Source: Vibrio plantisponsor (GTDB lineage Bacteria; Pseudomonadota; Gammaproteobacteria; Enterobacterales; Vibrionaceae). From it: a stretch of 64,000 bases of DNA. The position numbers and the translations under genes were made by a program. Shown piece by piece: positions 9,309 through 19,206 of this stretch. Under the pieces are notes generated by a model. That model did no database searches, was not told the DNA's origin, and saw only the letters and a program-made list of their open reading frames with translations. The DNA lies in assembly GCF_013041605.1 (NCBI RefSeq), contig NZ_JABEQC010000005.1, forward strand, positions 62,001 through 126,000. Reading direction: 5' to 3'. Positions within the stretch are counted from its first letter, which is position 1; the number at the start of each line of letters is the position of its first letter.

Positions 9309-10367
9309 CTACACTATCGGTCGTTGACCTCGGTTGATCAGCTTTAGTAGAACACTGTCAGCCGCTTCTCCGGCAACGCCTGCCAGTTTATCCGTCAGCT
9401 TTTTCTTTTGAACATAGCGAATAGCTAGCACTGTCTTCTCTTTGCACGCTTCTACAATCAAGTCATCTGAAGTTTTAATTTCATCAACCAAACCTAACTC
9501 TTTCGCTTGCGTACCAAACCAGTGCTCGCCAGTTGCGACTTTCTCAAGGTCTAACTCTGGGCGGCGCTCGCGGATGAAGTCTTTAAACAAGACATGCGTT
9601 TCTTCCAGCTCTTGCTTGAATTTCTCGCGAGCTTTATCCGTATTCTCACCAAACATAGTCAATGTACGTTTGTACTCACCTGCGGTCAGTTGTTCGAATT
9701 CAATATTGTGTTTTTTCAGCAATTTATTGAAGTTAGGCAACTGTGCTACCACACCAATAGATCCAACAATGGCAAACGGTGCTGAAACAATTTTGTCCGC
9801 AATACAGGCCATCATGTAGCCACCGCTTGCTGCCACTTTATCTACCGAGATGGTCAGTGGTAAGCCTGCGGCTTTAATACGATCCAATTGTGAAGATGCC
9901 AAGCCATAGCCGTGAACCATACCCCCACCTGTTTCAAGGCGTAGCAACACTTCGTCACCTTGCTGTGCGACAGCCAGAATCGCGGTAACTTCTTGGCGCA
10001 GTGAAGACACTTCTTTGGCATCAATACTACCGTGGAAATCTAAAACAAATAAGTGAGGTTCACGTTCTTCTTTTAACTCGCCCGCTTTTGCGGCTTTCTT
10101 AACGGCTTTTTCGCGTTGCTTATGTTTTTCTTTCTCGCTTTTCGCTTCTGCTTTATGGCGAGCTTTCAAAAAAGATTCATCGTGTAGGTGCGCTTCTAAA
10201 TGTTCAGCGTTTTCTCTGTTCTGCTTAGTTAAGTCGGTCACTTCCAACTCACCTTTAGCTGCACCTTTTCCGCCGACGGATTTAGCAATGACTAACAACA
10301 CAATGATCGCTATCACAACTGTCGCGATCTTGGCTAAAAATAAGCCATAGTCCAACAAAAATTCCAA
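9309..10367 (-). CDS. sohB: SohB, inner-membrane S49-family peptidase
   Basis: Signal-peptide-peptidase-like serine protease anchored in the inner membrane with a periplasmic catalytic domain. An N-terminal membrane segment (YGLFLAKIATVVIAIIVLLVI) is followed by a long basic, Lys/Ala/Glu-rich coiled stretch, then the S49 domain (residues about 110-320) with SVDKVAASGGYMMACIADKI, the Ser-containing motif, and later ERRPELDLEKVATGEHWFG. Start choice: the longest frame opens with GTG at 10409, and an ATG lies at 10376, but the TTG at 10367 has AAGAGG nine bases upstream and gives MEFLLDYGLFLAK, which matches the E. coli start MELLSEYGLFLAK. It is divergent from yciK. Confidence 0.9.
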   Translation of the reverse strand: MEFLLDYGLFLAKIATVVIAIIVLLVIAKSVGGKGAAKGELEVTDLTKQNRENAEHLEAHLHDESFLKARHKAEAKSEKEKHKQREKAVKKAAKAGELKEEREPHLFVLDFHGSIDAKEVSSLRQEVTAILAVAQQGDEVLLRLETGGGMVHGYGLASSQLDRIKAAGLPLTISVDKVAASGGYMMACIADKIVSAPFAIVGSIGVVAQLPNFNKLLKKHNIEFEQLTAGEYKRTLTMFGENTDKAREKFKQELEETHVLFKDFIRERRPELDLEKVATGEHWFGTQAKELGLVDEIKTSDDLIVEACKEKTVLAIRYVQKKKLTDKLAGVAGEAADSVLLKLINRGQRPIV

Positions 10368-10456
10368 TGTACTCATCCTCTTCAATGCGAATTGGTGTAT
10401 TGTAACCACCTTGTCATCATGACTTAAAGTAAATCATAACAATAAGGATACGTAAC

Positions 10457-11200
10457 GTGGATTATTCAGTGTCTGCAAACGCCCTAAAAGATAAAGTAAT
10501 TTTAGTTACAGGTGCTGGTGACGGCATTGGTAAACAAGCAGCCATCACTTATGCGGCACATGGTGCGACAGTGATTTTGCTTGGGCGCACTGTGAAGAAA
10601 TTAGAACAAACCTACGATGAAATTGAAGCCGCTGGCTATGCTCAGCCTGCTATTGTTCCTTTAGATATGAAAGGAGCAACAAAACAGAACTATCTGGATA
10701 TGGTTGATACCATTGAAGGGCAGTTCGGCCGTTTGGATGGTGTTTTACACAACGCCAGCATTTTGGGTGTACTAAGCCCATTTGATCAGATCGGCGAAGA
10801 CTCTTATGACGATGTAATGCAAGTCAACGTCAAAGCACAGTTCCTGATGACTCAAGCTCTGCTGCCTCTACTGCATAAATCTGACGATGCTCGCATTATC
10901 TTTACCAGTTCAACCGTTGGTCATTCCGGTCGCGCGTTTTGGGGTACTTATGCAATGTCTAAGTTTGCAACAGAAGGCATGATGCAAGTACTCGCAGATG
11001 AGCTTAGCGATAGCAATATTCGCGTTAATGCGATTAATCCAGGTGGTACTCGTACTGGTATGCGTGCAAAAGCTTTCCCAGCAGAAGATGCTGGACTACT
11101 GAAAACACCAAAAGACATTATGCCGTTATACCTGTATTTGATGGCGCCAGAAGGCAAAGCTGTTAATGGTCAGTGCATTGATGCTCAGCCGAAAAAATAG
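10457..11200 (+). CDS. yciK: YciK-family short-chain oxidoreductase
   Basis: NAD(P)-dependent SDR of unknown substrate. Rossmann glycine motif VTGAGDGIGKQAA is near residue 18-30, HNASILG corresponds to the NAG motif, the catalytic Ser/Tyr/Lys are in FTSSTVGHSGRAFWGTYAMSKFA, and INPGGTRTGMRAKAFP follows. The whole sequence aligns with E. coli YciK in my reading. It lies opposite sohB, as in enterics. Confidence 0.9.
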   Translation: MDYSVSANALKDKVILVTGAGDGIGKQAAITYAAHGATVILLGRTVKKLEQTYDEIEAAGYAQPAIVPLDMKGATKQNYLDMVDTIEGQFGRLDGVLHNASILGVLSPFDQIGEDSYDDVMQVNVKAQFLMTQALLPLLHKSDDARIIFTSSTVGHSGRAFWGTYAMSKFATEGMMQVLADELSDSNIRVNAINPGGTRTGMRAKAFPAEDAGLLKTPKDIMPLYLYLMAPEGKAVNGQCIDAQPKK

Positions 11201-11224
11201 TTACTGAGTTTCATCAAACGATTC

Positions 11225-11258
11225 AAAGCCTTGCTCACTTAGCGAGGCTTTGTTGTTT
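11225..11258 (+). terminator. Probable terminator after yciK
   Basis: An 11-bp stem with one G-U pair (AAAGCCTTGCT at 11225-11235 with AGCGAGGCTTT at 11241-11251), followed by GTTGTTT. Confidence 0.65.
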
Positions 11259-11300
11259 ATAAACCTTACTTTTTTCTTGAATGTTCTAAACAACAAAATA

Positions 11301-11320
11301 TACTGTACAAATATACAGGT
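11301..11320 (+). promoter_or_regulatory. LexA (SOS) box of imuA-imuB-dnaE2
   Basis: TACTGTACAAATATACAGGT contains CTGT-N8-ACAG, the exact LexA half-site arrangement. It ends 8 bases before the imuA ATG, so it would overlap the start region and promoter of the cassette. Confidence 0.92.
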
Positions 11321-11328
11321 AAATTATT

Positions 11329-12015
11329 ATGTATGAACTGATAGAACACCTCAAGAACAAACACTGGCTATGGCAAGGCTCTGAAACAAAGTACGAGCAA
11401 AGCTCTCACTCGACCGGATTCAATACACTGGATGACAAACTTGCCGGAGGTTTTCCTCCTCATGGTGTGGTTGAAATTCAGTCTCTGTCGGGTATTGGTG
11501 AATTACGCCTTATCTATCCTTATCTGAAACAACACGATAAGCGATTAACGGTATTTATTAATCCACCAGGCATAGTGCAGGCTGAAAGTCTGAAGTGTGA
11601 AGGTATAAACCTTGAACACGTATTGGTTTTAACGCCCAAAAACCACAAGGAAGCCTTGTGGGCTGCTGAACAATGCCTAAAAAGTGGCGCATGCAGTCAA
11701 GTATTGCTTTGGCAAGATAAGCTCGAAGTCCATCAGGTTCGTCGTTTAAATGTTGCCAGTGAAACGGGTAACTGTTTGCAATTTCTTTTCCGTTCGCCGC
11801 AAGAAAGCGTATTTTCGCTACCCGTATCACTCAGTTTGTCGTTACAAGCCGATCCACAAGGTCTGCAGATTAGTGTCCCAAAACGCAAAGGTGGATGGCC
11901 TTTAAGCGCATTCAAGCTATCTATGTATGAGAGCTGGCCAAACTTGGTGATCCCGCTGACTTCTTCAACACCGTCTTCACAAGTTATCGCCTTTCCTCAA
12001 CGTATGCAGGGCTAA
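11329..12015 (+). CDS. imuA: ImuA, SOS mutasome accessory protein
   Basis: RecA-like-fold protein that works with ImuB and DnaE2 in damage-induced translesion synthesis. Recognisable features are the N-terminal WQGSETKYEQSSHSTGFNTLDDKLAGGFPPHGVVEI, typical of ImuA/SulA-like proteins, and the C-terminal PKRKGGWPLSAFKLSMYESWP. Length of 228 residues is usual. It directly follows a LexA box and is separated from imuB by 2 bases, so it heads an SOS operon. Confidence 0.93.
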   Translation: MYELIEHLKNKHWLWQGSETKYEQSSHSTGFNTLDDKLAGGFPPHGVVEIQSLSGIGELRLIYPYLKQHDKRLTVFINPPGIVQAESLKCEGINLEHVLVLTPKNHKEALWAAEQCLKSGACSQVLLWQDKLEVHQVRRLNVASETGNCLQFLFRSPQESVFSLPVSLSLSLQADPQGLQISVPKRKGGWPLSAFKLSMYESWPNLVIPLTSSTPSSQVIAFPQRMQG

Positions 12016-12017
12016 CG

Positions 12018-13415
12018 ATGACACTTTGGATCTATCTTCATTTTCCAGCACTACAACTGGATACCTTATACGCCGAGCATGAATACCCTCTGGTTATCAT
12101 CGAAGGTCGTGATAACCATGTTGTTCAAGCCAGTACTTGTGCATTAAAGCAAGGCATAACAATTGGGATGGGGCTAGGCAGTGCGGCATCTATGTGCAGC
12201 GATCTACAAGTGCATCCTTATGATGAGAATGTTGAAAATCAAACCATCGAAGAGATAGCGCAATGGTTGTATCTGGTAACCTCAGACATCGTGTTGCTGC
12301 CACCAAAAGGCATATTGCTAAGAGTCACTAACATGCTGTCTCTGTATTCAGGGCTGGATAACTATTGGCACACATTGAGTGCTCACCTTCGTTTGCGTAA
12401 AACTCGTTACTGTTATGGTTCCGGTTTTTCGCCACTTTCGGCTATTTTGCTTGGAAAAAGCGCTTCAAATATCATCATTGATGATAAAGACAAGATTCTT
12501 GCCGCCATTAACGATTACCCACTCAGTGCCACAGAACTGGATTTTAAACAGGTAGAAAAACTCGCCAGAGTAGGAATTCGAGACATCAAAGCCCTCCTTG
12601 CCGTACCAATACAAGATCTGGCAAGACGGTTTGATATCGATTTAGTGAACTACGTAGGCAAGCTCTTGGGGCAGTTTAAACACCCTGTGAACTTCTATCA
12701 CCCACCAGAAGCCTTTTGTAGCCACTTAGAATTGCTGTATGAAATTGAGAATGTTCAATGGTTAGAAAAGCCTTTATCTCGTTTGCTAAAACGCTTAGAG
12801 CAATTTTTAACACTGAGAAATCAGGTCGCTTTTGAGCTTGAACTGATACTGACTCAGCGAGATAACATCAAAAACAGTCTGCATTTTACTTCAGCACAGG
12901 GAGAATATGCTTGTGCAAAATGGGCGAAGCTCTGCCAACTCACTCTGGAGTCAATACAACTTTCCCAGCCCGTACTGGCAATGACGTTAAAAGTCATTCG
13001 TTCTGGGGAAATAAACCAAAGCGTGACGGACATTTTTGATGGAGAAAAAGGTCAGACGACAGCACTGGAACTGATCACTCTGCTACAAGCCAAGCTTGGT
13101 CAGGCACAAGTCAATAAGCCGAATCTGAGTGATGATCCTCGCCCAGAGAAGCGCAGCCAATACATAGCCGCAACAAAACCCACATCCCATACATTACGCA
13201 GGCCAGAGTTGCGCCCTAGCCTGCTGCTTCCTGAGCCAGAACCTCTGTGTGAAATCGTATCGCTCATCCATGGGCCTGAAAGACTAGTCACTGGGTGGTG
13301 GGACAACCAGCCCATCACTCGTGACTACTTCATTGCCCACAGCGAACAAGGCCGCTGGCTTTGGGTATTTCGCAACCAAGATAAACAATGGTTTCTGCAT
13401 GGCCAGTTTAGCTAA
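12018..13415 (+). CDS. imuB: ImuB, catalytically inactive Y-family polymerase homologue
   Basis: Hub of the ImuA-ImuB-DnaE2 mutasome; in the studied systems ImuB is inactive as a polymerase and binds the beta clamp, DnaE2 and ImuA. The N-terminus WIYLHFPALQLDTLY is family-typical and shows no Y-polymerase DxD acidic motif (where an active enzyme has FAxVD it has YLHFPALQL). The palm-like region (VQASTCALKQGITIGMGL) and the little-finger-like part follow. The 465-residue length is normal. A gap of 61 bp precedes dnaE2. Confidence 0.93.
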   Translation: MTLWIYLHFPALQLDTLYAEHEYPLVIIEGRDNHVVQASTCALKQGITIGMGLGSAASMCSDLQVHPYDENVENQTIEEIAQWLYLVTSDIVLLPPKGILLRVTNMLSLYSGLDNYWHTLSAHLRLRKTRYCYGSGFSPLSAILLGKSASNIIIDDKDKILAAINDYPLSATELDFKQVEKLARVGIRDIKALLAVPIQDLARRFDIDLVNYVGKLLGQFKHPVNFYHPPEAFCSHLELLYEIENVQWLEKPLSRLLKRLEQFLTLRNQVAFELELILTQRDNIKNSLHFTSAQGEYACAKWAKLCQLTLESIQLSQPVLAMTLKVIRSGEINQSVTDIFDGEKGQTTALELITLLQAKLGQAQVNKPNLSDDPRPEKRSQYIAATKPTSHTLRRPELRPSLLLPEPEPLCEIVSLIHGPERLVTGWWDNQPITRDYFIAHSEQGRWLWVFRNQDKQWFLHGQFS

Positions 13416-13476
13416 AACGCAGGCTTGTTTAGCAAACGTGCCTCTTTGATCAGACGATTTTTATAAGAGTAGTGAC

Positions 13477-16400
13477 ATGGCTTATGCTGAACTATTTTGC
13501 CAAAGCAATTTCTCATTTCTGACGGGTGCTTCTCATGCTGAAGAACTTATTCAGCACGCAGATTTTCTACGCTATCGTGCTCTCGCGATTACCGACGAGT
13601 GTTCAATCGCTGGCGTCGTGAGAGCTCATACCGCCATCAAAGACCGAAAGCTTGGTATCAAACAAATTGTCGGCAGTATGTTTTGGCTCAATGGTGAGTG
13701 CCAAGTTGTGCTTTTGTGCCCAAATCGCCAGGCATACGCTGAGCTGTGCCGAATCATTACCAATGCCCGCAGGCGCAGTGAAAAAGGCAGCTATCAGTTA
13801 TCTGAATGGGATTTAATGTCCGCGAAGCACTGCCTTATTCTCTGGCTTCCAACCGAGGAAGACAACAATGCCTATTGGGGAAAGTGGCTGAAGCAATATC
13901 ATCAAGGTCGTTTATGGATTGCCGTTCAACGCCATCTTGGCGCGAACGACCATCACTATATTTCGCACTGTCAGGAACTGGCTCAACAACTGAGTTTGCC
14001 CATTACTGCATGTGGCGGAGTTCTGATGCATACGGCCACGCGCCTTCCATTGCAACATATTCTGACGGCCATCAAGCACAACCAGAGTGTCGAACACATT
14101 CAGGCTCATCTAATTGGCAACACTGAACGGGCACTGCGCAGTAAAACAAAGCTCGCCAAAATATTCCCAAGTGAATGGTTAGAAGAGAGTGTACGCATTG
14201 CTGAACTGTGTCACTTCAAACTGAGTGATTTGAAATACGAGTACCCAAGTGAATTAATTCCAGATGATGTCAAACCTATGGAACATCTGCGTCAACTGGT
14301 TGAAAAAGGCAAGCTTGTTCGCTTTCCCGAAGGCGTCCCTGACGATATTCAGGCAACCATAGATAAAGAACTCTCTCTGATTGAGGAACTCAACTATCCG
14401 TTCTACTTTCTTACCATTCACGACATCGTTATGTTCGCCAAAAGTAGAGGCATTCTATACCAAGGACGAGGGTCTGCCGCTAACTCTATTGTCTGTTACT
14501 GCTTAGAGATAACCGCTGTCGACCCTCGCCAAGTCGCGGTGTTATTTGAACGATTTATTAGTAAAGAACGCCAAGAGCCGCCAGATATTGATGTGGATTT
14601 TGAACACGAGAGACGTGAAGAAGTCATTCAATACCTGTATCAAAAGTACGGTAGAGAGCGCGCAGCATTAGCCGCCACGGTTATTACTTATCGTTTAAAA
14701 AGCGCCATTCGGGACGTCGGCAAAGCATTAGGCATTAGCGAAACTCAGCTCGATTTCTTTATTAAGAATATTAATCGCAGAGACAGAAATCTTGGTTGGC
14801 AAGCTCAAATCATTGAGCTTGGGCTTCAGCCGCAATCCCATAAAGGGCAGCTGTTTATCGAACTAGTGAACGAGATCCAGTCGTTTCCACGCCATCTATC
14901 CCAGCATGTAGGTGGTTTTGTCATTTCCGCAGGTCCGTTATACGAACTCATTGCTGTGGAAAATGCGGCTATGCCTGAGCGAACGATTATTCAATGGGAT
15001 AAAAACGATTTGGAAAGTCTGGGGCTAATGAAAGTCGATGTATTAGCTTTGGGCATGCTAACTGCTATTCGTAAGTGCTTTTCCATAATTGAGCATCACC
15101 ATCAACGAAAGCTCAGCATCGCAGACATCACTCGCCTAAAAGATGACGAAAACGTGTATGGCATGATACAGCGCGCAGATACCGTAGGCGTGTTTCAAAT
15201 AGAATCGCGTGCACAAATGAGTATGCTGCCACGCTTAAAGCCCCGCACTTATTATGATTTGGTCATACAGATCGCCATCGTTCGCCCAGGTCCAATTCAG
15301 GGAGATATGGTGCACCCGTTTCTTAAGCGGCGTAATGGCATTGAAAAAACCACTTTCCCATCTCAAGAAGTGAAAGACGTTTTAGACCGTACCATGGGAG
15401 TGCCTATTTTTCAGGAGCAAGTGATTAAAATTGCTATGGTTGCAGCAGGTTTCAGTGGAGGCGAAGCAGATCAGCTTCGCCGTGCTATGGCGTCTTGGAA
15501 GAAAAGTGGCGAACTGGATAAATTCAGACCTAAATTGATAAATGGCATGCTGGCACGTGGCTATGAGAAGGAGTTTGCTGAACGGATTTACGATCAAATT
15601 TGTGGCTTTGGGGAATACGGTTTCCCAGAGAGTCATTCGGCATCATTCGCGGTTTTGGCATATTGTTCTGCATGGCTCAAATACTATTATCCGGAAGCGT
15701 TTTACGCCTCGTTGCTCAATAGTTTACCTATGGGGTTTTATAGTCCTTCACAACTGATTCAGGATGCTCAAAGGCACGGCATTGTGGTTCTGCCTGTTTG
15801 CGTTAATCATTCCGCTATTGAGCATCAAGTCGTACGCCACCAGCAAGGCTTTGCTATTCAGCTCGGTCTGCGTCTGGTGAAAGGGTTAAGCAACTCAGGA
15901 AGCGAGCAACTGCTACGCGCTCGCCCTACTGGCGGATTTCAGCATGTTAACCAGCTAAAAAATGCAGGAATTAACCAGAAAGATATGGAATCACTGGCCT
16001 CTGCCAATGCCCTGCATCGTTTGACCAATAACCGTTACGACACCCGTTGGGCGATCATGGATTCTCTTTCTGACCTGCCGTTATTTGAGCACTATCAAGA
16101 AGATGAACGCCTAATTCAACACTCACCTACAGCGATGGAAGATCTGATAGAAGATTATGCGTCGTTAGGATTGTCCCTCAACCAGCATCCGATCACCTTA
16201 TTAGACAAAGCTGGTCTATTGGGCAAATTCACTCGTCATAAAGACCTGATAAATCTTCCACATAAATCACTTGTGACCGTTGCAGGAGTTGTCACCGGAC
16301 GACAAGCACCTGGAACTGCCGCTGGCGTAACGTTTTTCACACTAGAAGACGATACCGGAAATATTAATACCGTTGTTTGGCAAGCCACAGCCAGAGCACA

Positions 16401-16548
16401 AAAAAGTGCTTACATAAGCGCAAAAGTATTGATGGTTAAAGGGATTGTCGAAAAAGAAGAGAATGTGGTGCATGTGATCGCGGGAAAACTGATTGATATC
16501 ACCGAACATTTAACGTTGCTTCAAAGTCGCTCTCGAGATTTTCATTAA
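13477..16548 (+). CDS. dnaE2: DnaE2, error-prone DNA polymerase III alpha subunit
   Basis: C-family polymerase responsible for SOS mutagenesis. The N-terminal PHP domain begins MAYAELFCQSNFSFLTGAS; the palm has RGSAANSIVCYCLEITAVDP near residue 330 and PPDIDVDFEHERREEV near 368, holding catalytic aspartates; VRPGPIQGDMVHPFLKRR and the Y/H-rich FGEYGFPESHSASFA helix-hairpin region follow; an OB domain (VTVAGVVTGRQAPGTAAGVTFFTLEDDTG) is C-terminal. The 1023 residues fit DnaE2 and are shorter than DnaE1. It is the third gene of the LexA-controlled cassette. Confidence 0.96.
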   Translation: MAYAELFCQSNFSFLTGASHAEELIQHADFLRYRALAITDECSIAGVVRAHTAIKDRKLGIKQIVGSMFWLNGECQVVLLCPNRQAYAELCRIITNARRRSEKGSYQLSEWDLMSAKHCLILWLPTEEDNNAYWGKWLKQYHQGRLWIAVQRHLGANDHHYISHCQELAQQLSLPITACGGVLMHTATRLPLQHILTAIKHNQSVEHIQAHLIGNTERALRSKTKLAKIFPSEWLEESVRIAELCHFKLSDLKYEYPSELIPDDVKPMEHLRQLVEKGKLVRFPEGVPDDIQATIDKELSLIEELNYPFYFLTIHDIVMFAKSRGILYQGRGSAANSIVCYCLEITAVDPRQVAVLFERFISKERQEPPDIDVDFEHERREEVIQYLYQKYGRERAALAATVITYRLKSAIRDVGKALGISETQLDFFIKNINRRDRNLGWQAQIIELGLQPQSHKGQLFIELVNEIQSFPRHLSQHVGGFVISAGPLYELIAVENAAMPERTIIQWDKNDLESLGLMKVDVLALGMLTAIRKCFSIIEHHHQRKLSIADITRLKDDENVYGMIQRADTVGVFQIESRAQMSMLPRLKPRTYYDLVIQIAIVRPGPIQGDMVHPFLKRRNGIEKTTFPSQEVKDVLDRTMGVPIFQEQVIKIAMVAAGFSGGEADQLRRAMASWKKSGELDKFRPKLINGMLARGYEKEFAERIYDQICGFGEYGFPESHSASFAVLAYCSAWLKYYYPEAFYASLLNSLPMGFYSPSQLIQDAQRHGIVVLPVCVNHSAIEHQVVRHQQGFAIQLGLRLVKGLSNSGSEQLLRARPTGGFQHVNQLKNAGINQKDMESLASANALHRLTNNRYDTRWAIMDSLSDLPLFEHYQEDERLIQHSPTAMEDLIEDYASLGLSLNQHPITLLDKAGLLGKFTRHKDLINLPHKSLVTVAGVVTGRQAPGTAAGVTFFTLEDDTGNINTVVWQATARAQKSAYISAKVLMVKGIVEKEENVVHVIAGKLIDITEHLTLLQSRSRDFH

Positions 16549-16590
16549 GCCAGATACTATTAAATACTGAGAGGCAGTATTTGAAGATAC

Positions 16591-16620
16591 AAAAAAGCGC
16601 TGAATATTCAGCGCTTTTTT
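16591..16620. terminator. Bidirectional terminator between dnaE2 and cheV
   Basis: A 30-bp palindrome (AAAAAAGCGCTGAAT and its complement TT-rich arm), with A tract on one side and T tract on the other, between convergent genes. Confidence 0.92.
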
Positions 16621-16625
16621 TACTC

Positions 16626-17567
16626 TTATAAAACTTCTCGAAGTCGTTCTTGAGCCACCTGCACCAACAAGTCGGGCTGGAACTTAGAGATGAATCGGTT
16701 ACAACCAACTTTCTGAACCATCGCTTCGTTAAAGCTGCCACTCAAAGAGGTGTTCAAAGTAATAAACAGGTCTTTCATACGAGGGTCATTGCGAACTTCA
16801 TGAGTTAAGCGATAGCCGTCCATTTCTGGCATTTCAGCATCTGTAATCATCATCAGAAGCTCATCATTGATGTTTTTACCCGCATCACACAAAGATTTGA
16901 GGAAATTCAAAGCTTCCAAACCATCTCGGCATTCAATGATGTTGAGACCAAGTTGTGACAAGGTATCTTTAATCTGGTTTCGTGCAGTTGAAGAATCATC
17001 CACGATTAAAACATTGCGGCCTACCATTTCACCCAAAATATTGTGGTCAAGCAGCTCTTCAGAAATAGAAACATCGTACTCGATGATCTCTGCAAGCACT
17101 TTCTCAACGTCAATAATTTCAACGATATTGGTTTGGTTTTGCTCTTTAATTTGAGTAATGGCAGTCAAATAGTTTGAACGCCCCGCTGATTTTGGCGGCG
17201 GCTCAATCTCTGTCCATGCAGTGTTAACAATGTTGCGAACTTGGCCAACGAGAAAACCCTGAGTAGTACGGTTGTATTCCGTAATAATGAGGTTTTGCTC
17301 TGGCTTTTCTAATCGAGATGGTGGGAAACCAATCGCTTGGCGCAAGTCGATAATCGGTACTGGCACTCCGCGAAGTGTTGCAACACCTGTAATATTGCGA
17401 TGCGAGCCTGGCATTTTAGTTAGATGAGGCACTTTAATCACTTCTCTAACTTTAAATACGTTAATAGCAAACAGTTGACGGCTGTTTAAGCTAAAAAGCA
17501 ATAACTCAAGGCGGTTTTCGCCAACCAAGTTAGTACGTTGATCGACTGAATTTAAAACACCTGACAT
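16626..17567 (-). CDS. cheV: CheV, chemotaxis coupling protein (CheW + receiver)
   Basis: Couples chemoreceptors to CheA and can be phosphorylated for adaptation. Residues about 15-165 form a CheW domain (LLLFSLNSRQLFAINVFKVREVI, GVATLRGVPVPIIDLR), and residues about 185-310 a response-regulator receiver: acidic pair at 190-191 (VLIVDDSSTAR), phospho-acceptor Asp243 in MITDAEMPEMDGY, Lys near 295 in RFISKF. The 313-residue length fits. It is monocistronic, convergent with dnaE2. Confidence 0.95.
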   Translation of the reverse strand: MSGVLNSVDQRTNLVGENRLELLLFSLNSRQLFAINVFKVREVIKVPHLTKMPGSHRNITGVATLRGVPVPIIDLRQAIGFPPSRLEKPEQNLIITEYNRTTQGFLVGQVRNIVNTAWTEIEPPPKSAGRSNYLTAITQIKEQNQTNIVEIIDVEKVLAEIIEYDVSISEELLDHNILGEMVGRNVLIVDDSSTARNQIKDTLSQLGLNIIECRDGLEALNFLKSLCDAGKNINDELLMMITDAEMPEMDGYRLTHEVRNDPRMKDLFITLNTSLSGSFNEAMVQKVGCNRFISKFQPDLLVQVAQERLREVL

Positions 17568-17653
17568 AGAAAATTCCGCAAACTATTAAAACCCAATAAC
17601 AGTATAGCTACAAAGGATAAATGTAAATGATAGTGCTCAAGGTAATGTGATAA

Positions 17654-18871
17654 TTATCCTTCAACCACCTTCATCAGCAGCAAACCATCATACAAGGCTT
17701 GCTTGATAAGCGCGGCACCTGGCATCGTTGCCTGCTTATAAAAACGAGACTCCACCAACTTTAAATCCTGATGGTAAACAGGAAGACTTTGCTGTTCGAT
17801 ACAATGCTGAATTGCCGGATATAAGACGCTTTTTGCCTGATTGATAACGCCGCCAATAAGAATTTTTTCTGGGTTAAATAGGTTTATAACGATGGCAATC
17901 GCCGCACCTAAATAAGCACCAAGCTGCTCAATTACTTCAACTGCAAGAGGATCTCCTTCTGCAGCCGCTGAACAGATATCTTCTATCGTGATTTCTGCTA
18001 TTTCACTTAAACTTGAAGCTTCACCATTGGCAATACGTTCTGCCACTTGTTCTCGAATCGCTTGAGAACTGGCAACCGTTTCAAGACAACCAATATTCCC
18101 ACAGTGGCAACGCTTACCATTGCGATCAATTTGAATATGCCCTAACTCGCCAATATTGCCGTTACGACCTTGCAGTACTCGACCATCAAGAATGATACCA
18201 GCACCTAAACCATGGTGGATTGAAATCAGAATTGAATTATCTACATCTTGCGAATGGCCAAATAACTTTTCCGCCAACGCCCAAGCACGAGTGTCGTTAG
18301 CAATAAACACAGGCAGCCCAGTGGCTTTGTAGATTTCAGGGCCTAACGCTAGATTACTCACATTGTAGTGAGGCATCTGTAAAACGATACCTTTTTCCGA
18401 GTTAACTAAACCCGGTAAGGTGATGGCAATGCTCGTTACACGGTCTAGTTGGTCAGCATAAGTTTGGAAAAACTCTTCAACTTCAAATAAAAGACGCTGA
18501 AGCACATCGTCTTGATCAATTTCATGAATTTCGATTTTAGTATCGATCAGAACTTCGCCACCAAGCTCATGAAGGGCTATGGTTAAATATCCTCGTCCAA
18601 GACGCATAGAAAGGAATTGCCAACCTTCATTATTGGTCTGTAAACCTACGGCAGGACGACCACGACTGATAGCTTCTTGAACCGTTGTTTCATGAATTAG
18701 GTGCGCATCAATAAGCTCGCGAGTAATTTTGGTAATACTTGCAGGCGCGAGTTCGCTCTCTTTCGACAGATCGATACGAGATATCGGACCTTTCTGGTCA
18801 ATCAATTTATACACACGACCAGCATTGACCTGCTTAATGTGGTCAATATGGCCTGGTTGAGCCATGTACAT
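17654..18871 (-). CDS. mlc: Mlc, ROK-family glucose-responsive repressor
   Basis: Represses ptsG and related sugar genes; it is titrated to the membrane by unphosphorylated EIICB-Glc. N-terminal winged HTH: HIDHIKQVNAGRVYKLIDQKGPISRIDLS, SELAPASITKITREL. ROK domain: GRPAVGL, then HHGLGAGIILDG, GNIGELGHIQID, and the zinc motif HCGNIGC. I chose the ATG at 18871 (MYMAQPGHIDH) because GGAG lies about eight bases upstream and the resulting 405 aa match the 406 of E. coli Mlc; the frame is open to 18961 but that extension is unlike the family. Its expected target ptsG is about 7 kb away. Confidence 0.93.
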   Translation of the reverse strand: MYMAQPGHIDHIKQVNAGRVYKLIDQKGPISRIDLSKESELAPASITKITRELIDAHLIHETTVQEAISRGRPAVGLQTNNEGWQFLSMRLGRGYLTIALHELGGEVLIDTKIEIHEIDQDDVLQRLLFEVEEFFQTYADQLDRVTSIAITLPGLVNSEKGIVLQMPHYNVSNLALGPEIYKATGLPVFIANDTRAWALAEKLFGHSQDVDNSILISIHHGLGAGIILDGRVLQGRNGNIGELGHIQIDRNGKRCHCGNIGCLETVASSQAIREQVAERIANGEASSLSEIAEITIEDICSAAAEGDPLAVEVIEQLGAYLGAAIAIVINLFNPEKILIGGVINQAKSVLYPAIQHCIEQQSLPVYHQDLKLVESRFYKQATMPGAALIKQALYDGLLLMKVVEG

Positions 18872-19206
18872 AGTACGCTCCAAAAAACAACAACCTGCCA
18901 ATTTTTTTACTTTGCGAACTAATTGTGAAGGGCTTTGGTAAATACCCGTGACCAGCATCACGTATATACTCGGAACTTTGTGTATTCAGTCAAATTGTCA
19001 GGTTTGAACAGGCTCGATATCTGTATTTGAAAAACTTATTTTCAGAGCAAAATTATTTATTTTCACTGAGCATTGCAGCTAAATTCCTACAAAATTCTCA
19101 GACTTATGTAACAATTTTATAACCTTCATCTCAGGTAGTATTGGGTGTTGTTTATACTTAAAAAATCCTCGATACCTTATCTGCCCGATCACTGTAGGAG
19201 ATCACC
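18872..19206. other. mlc-pykA divergent intergenic region (335 bp)
   Basis: No gene is visible. It must contain both promoters. A GTAGGAGATCACC sequence supplies the pykA ribosome-binding site at about 19194-19200. I found no convincing operator by eye. Confidence 0.6.
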
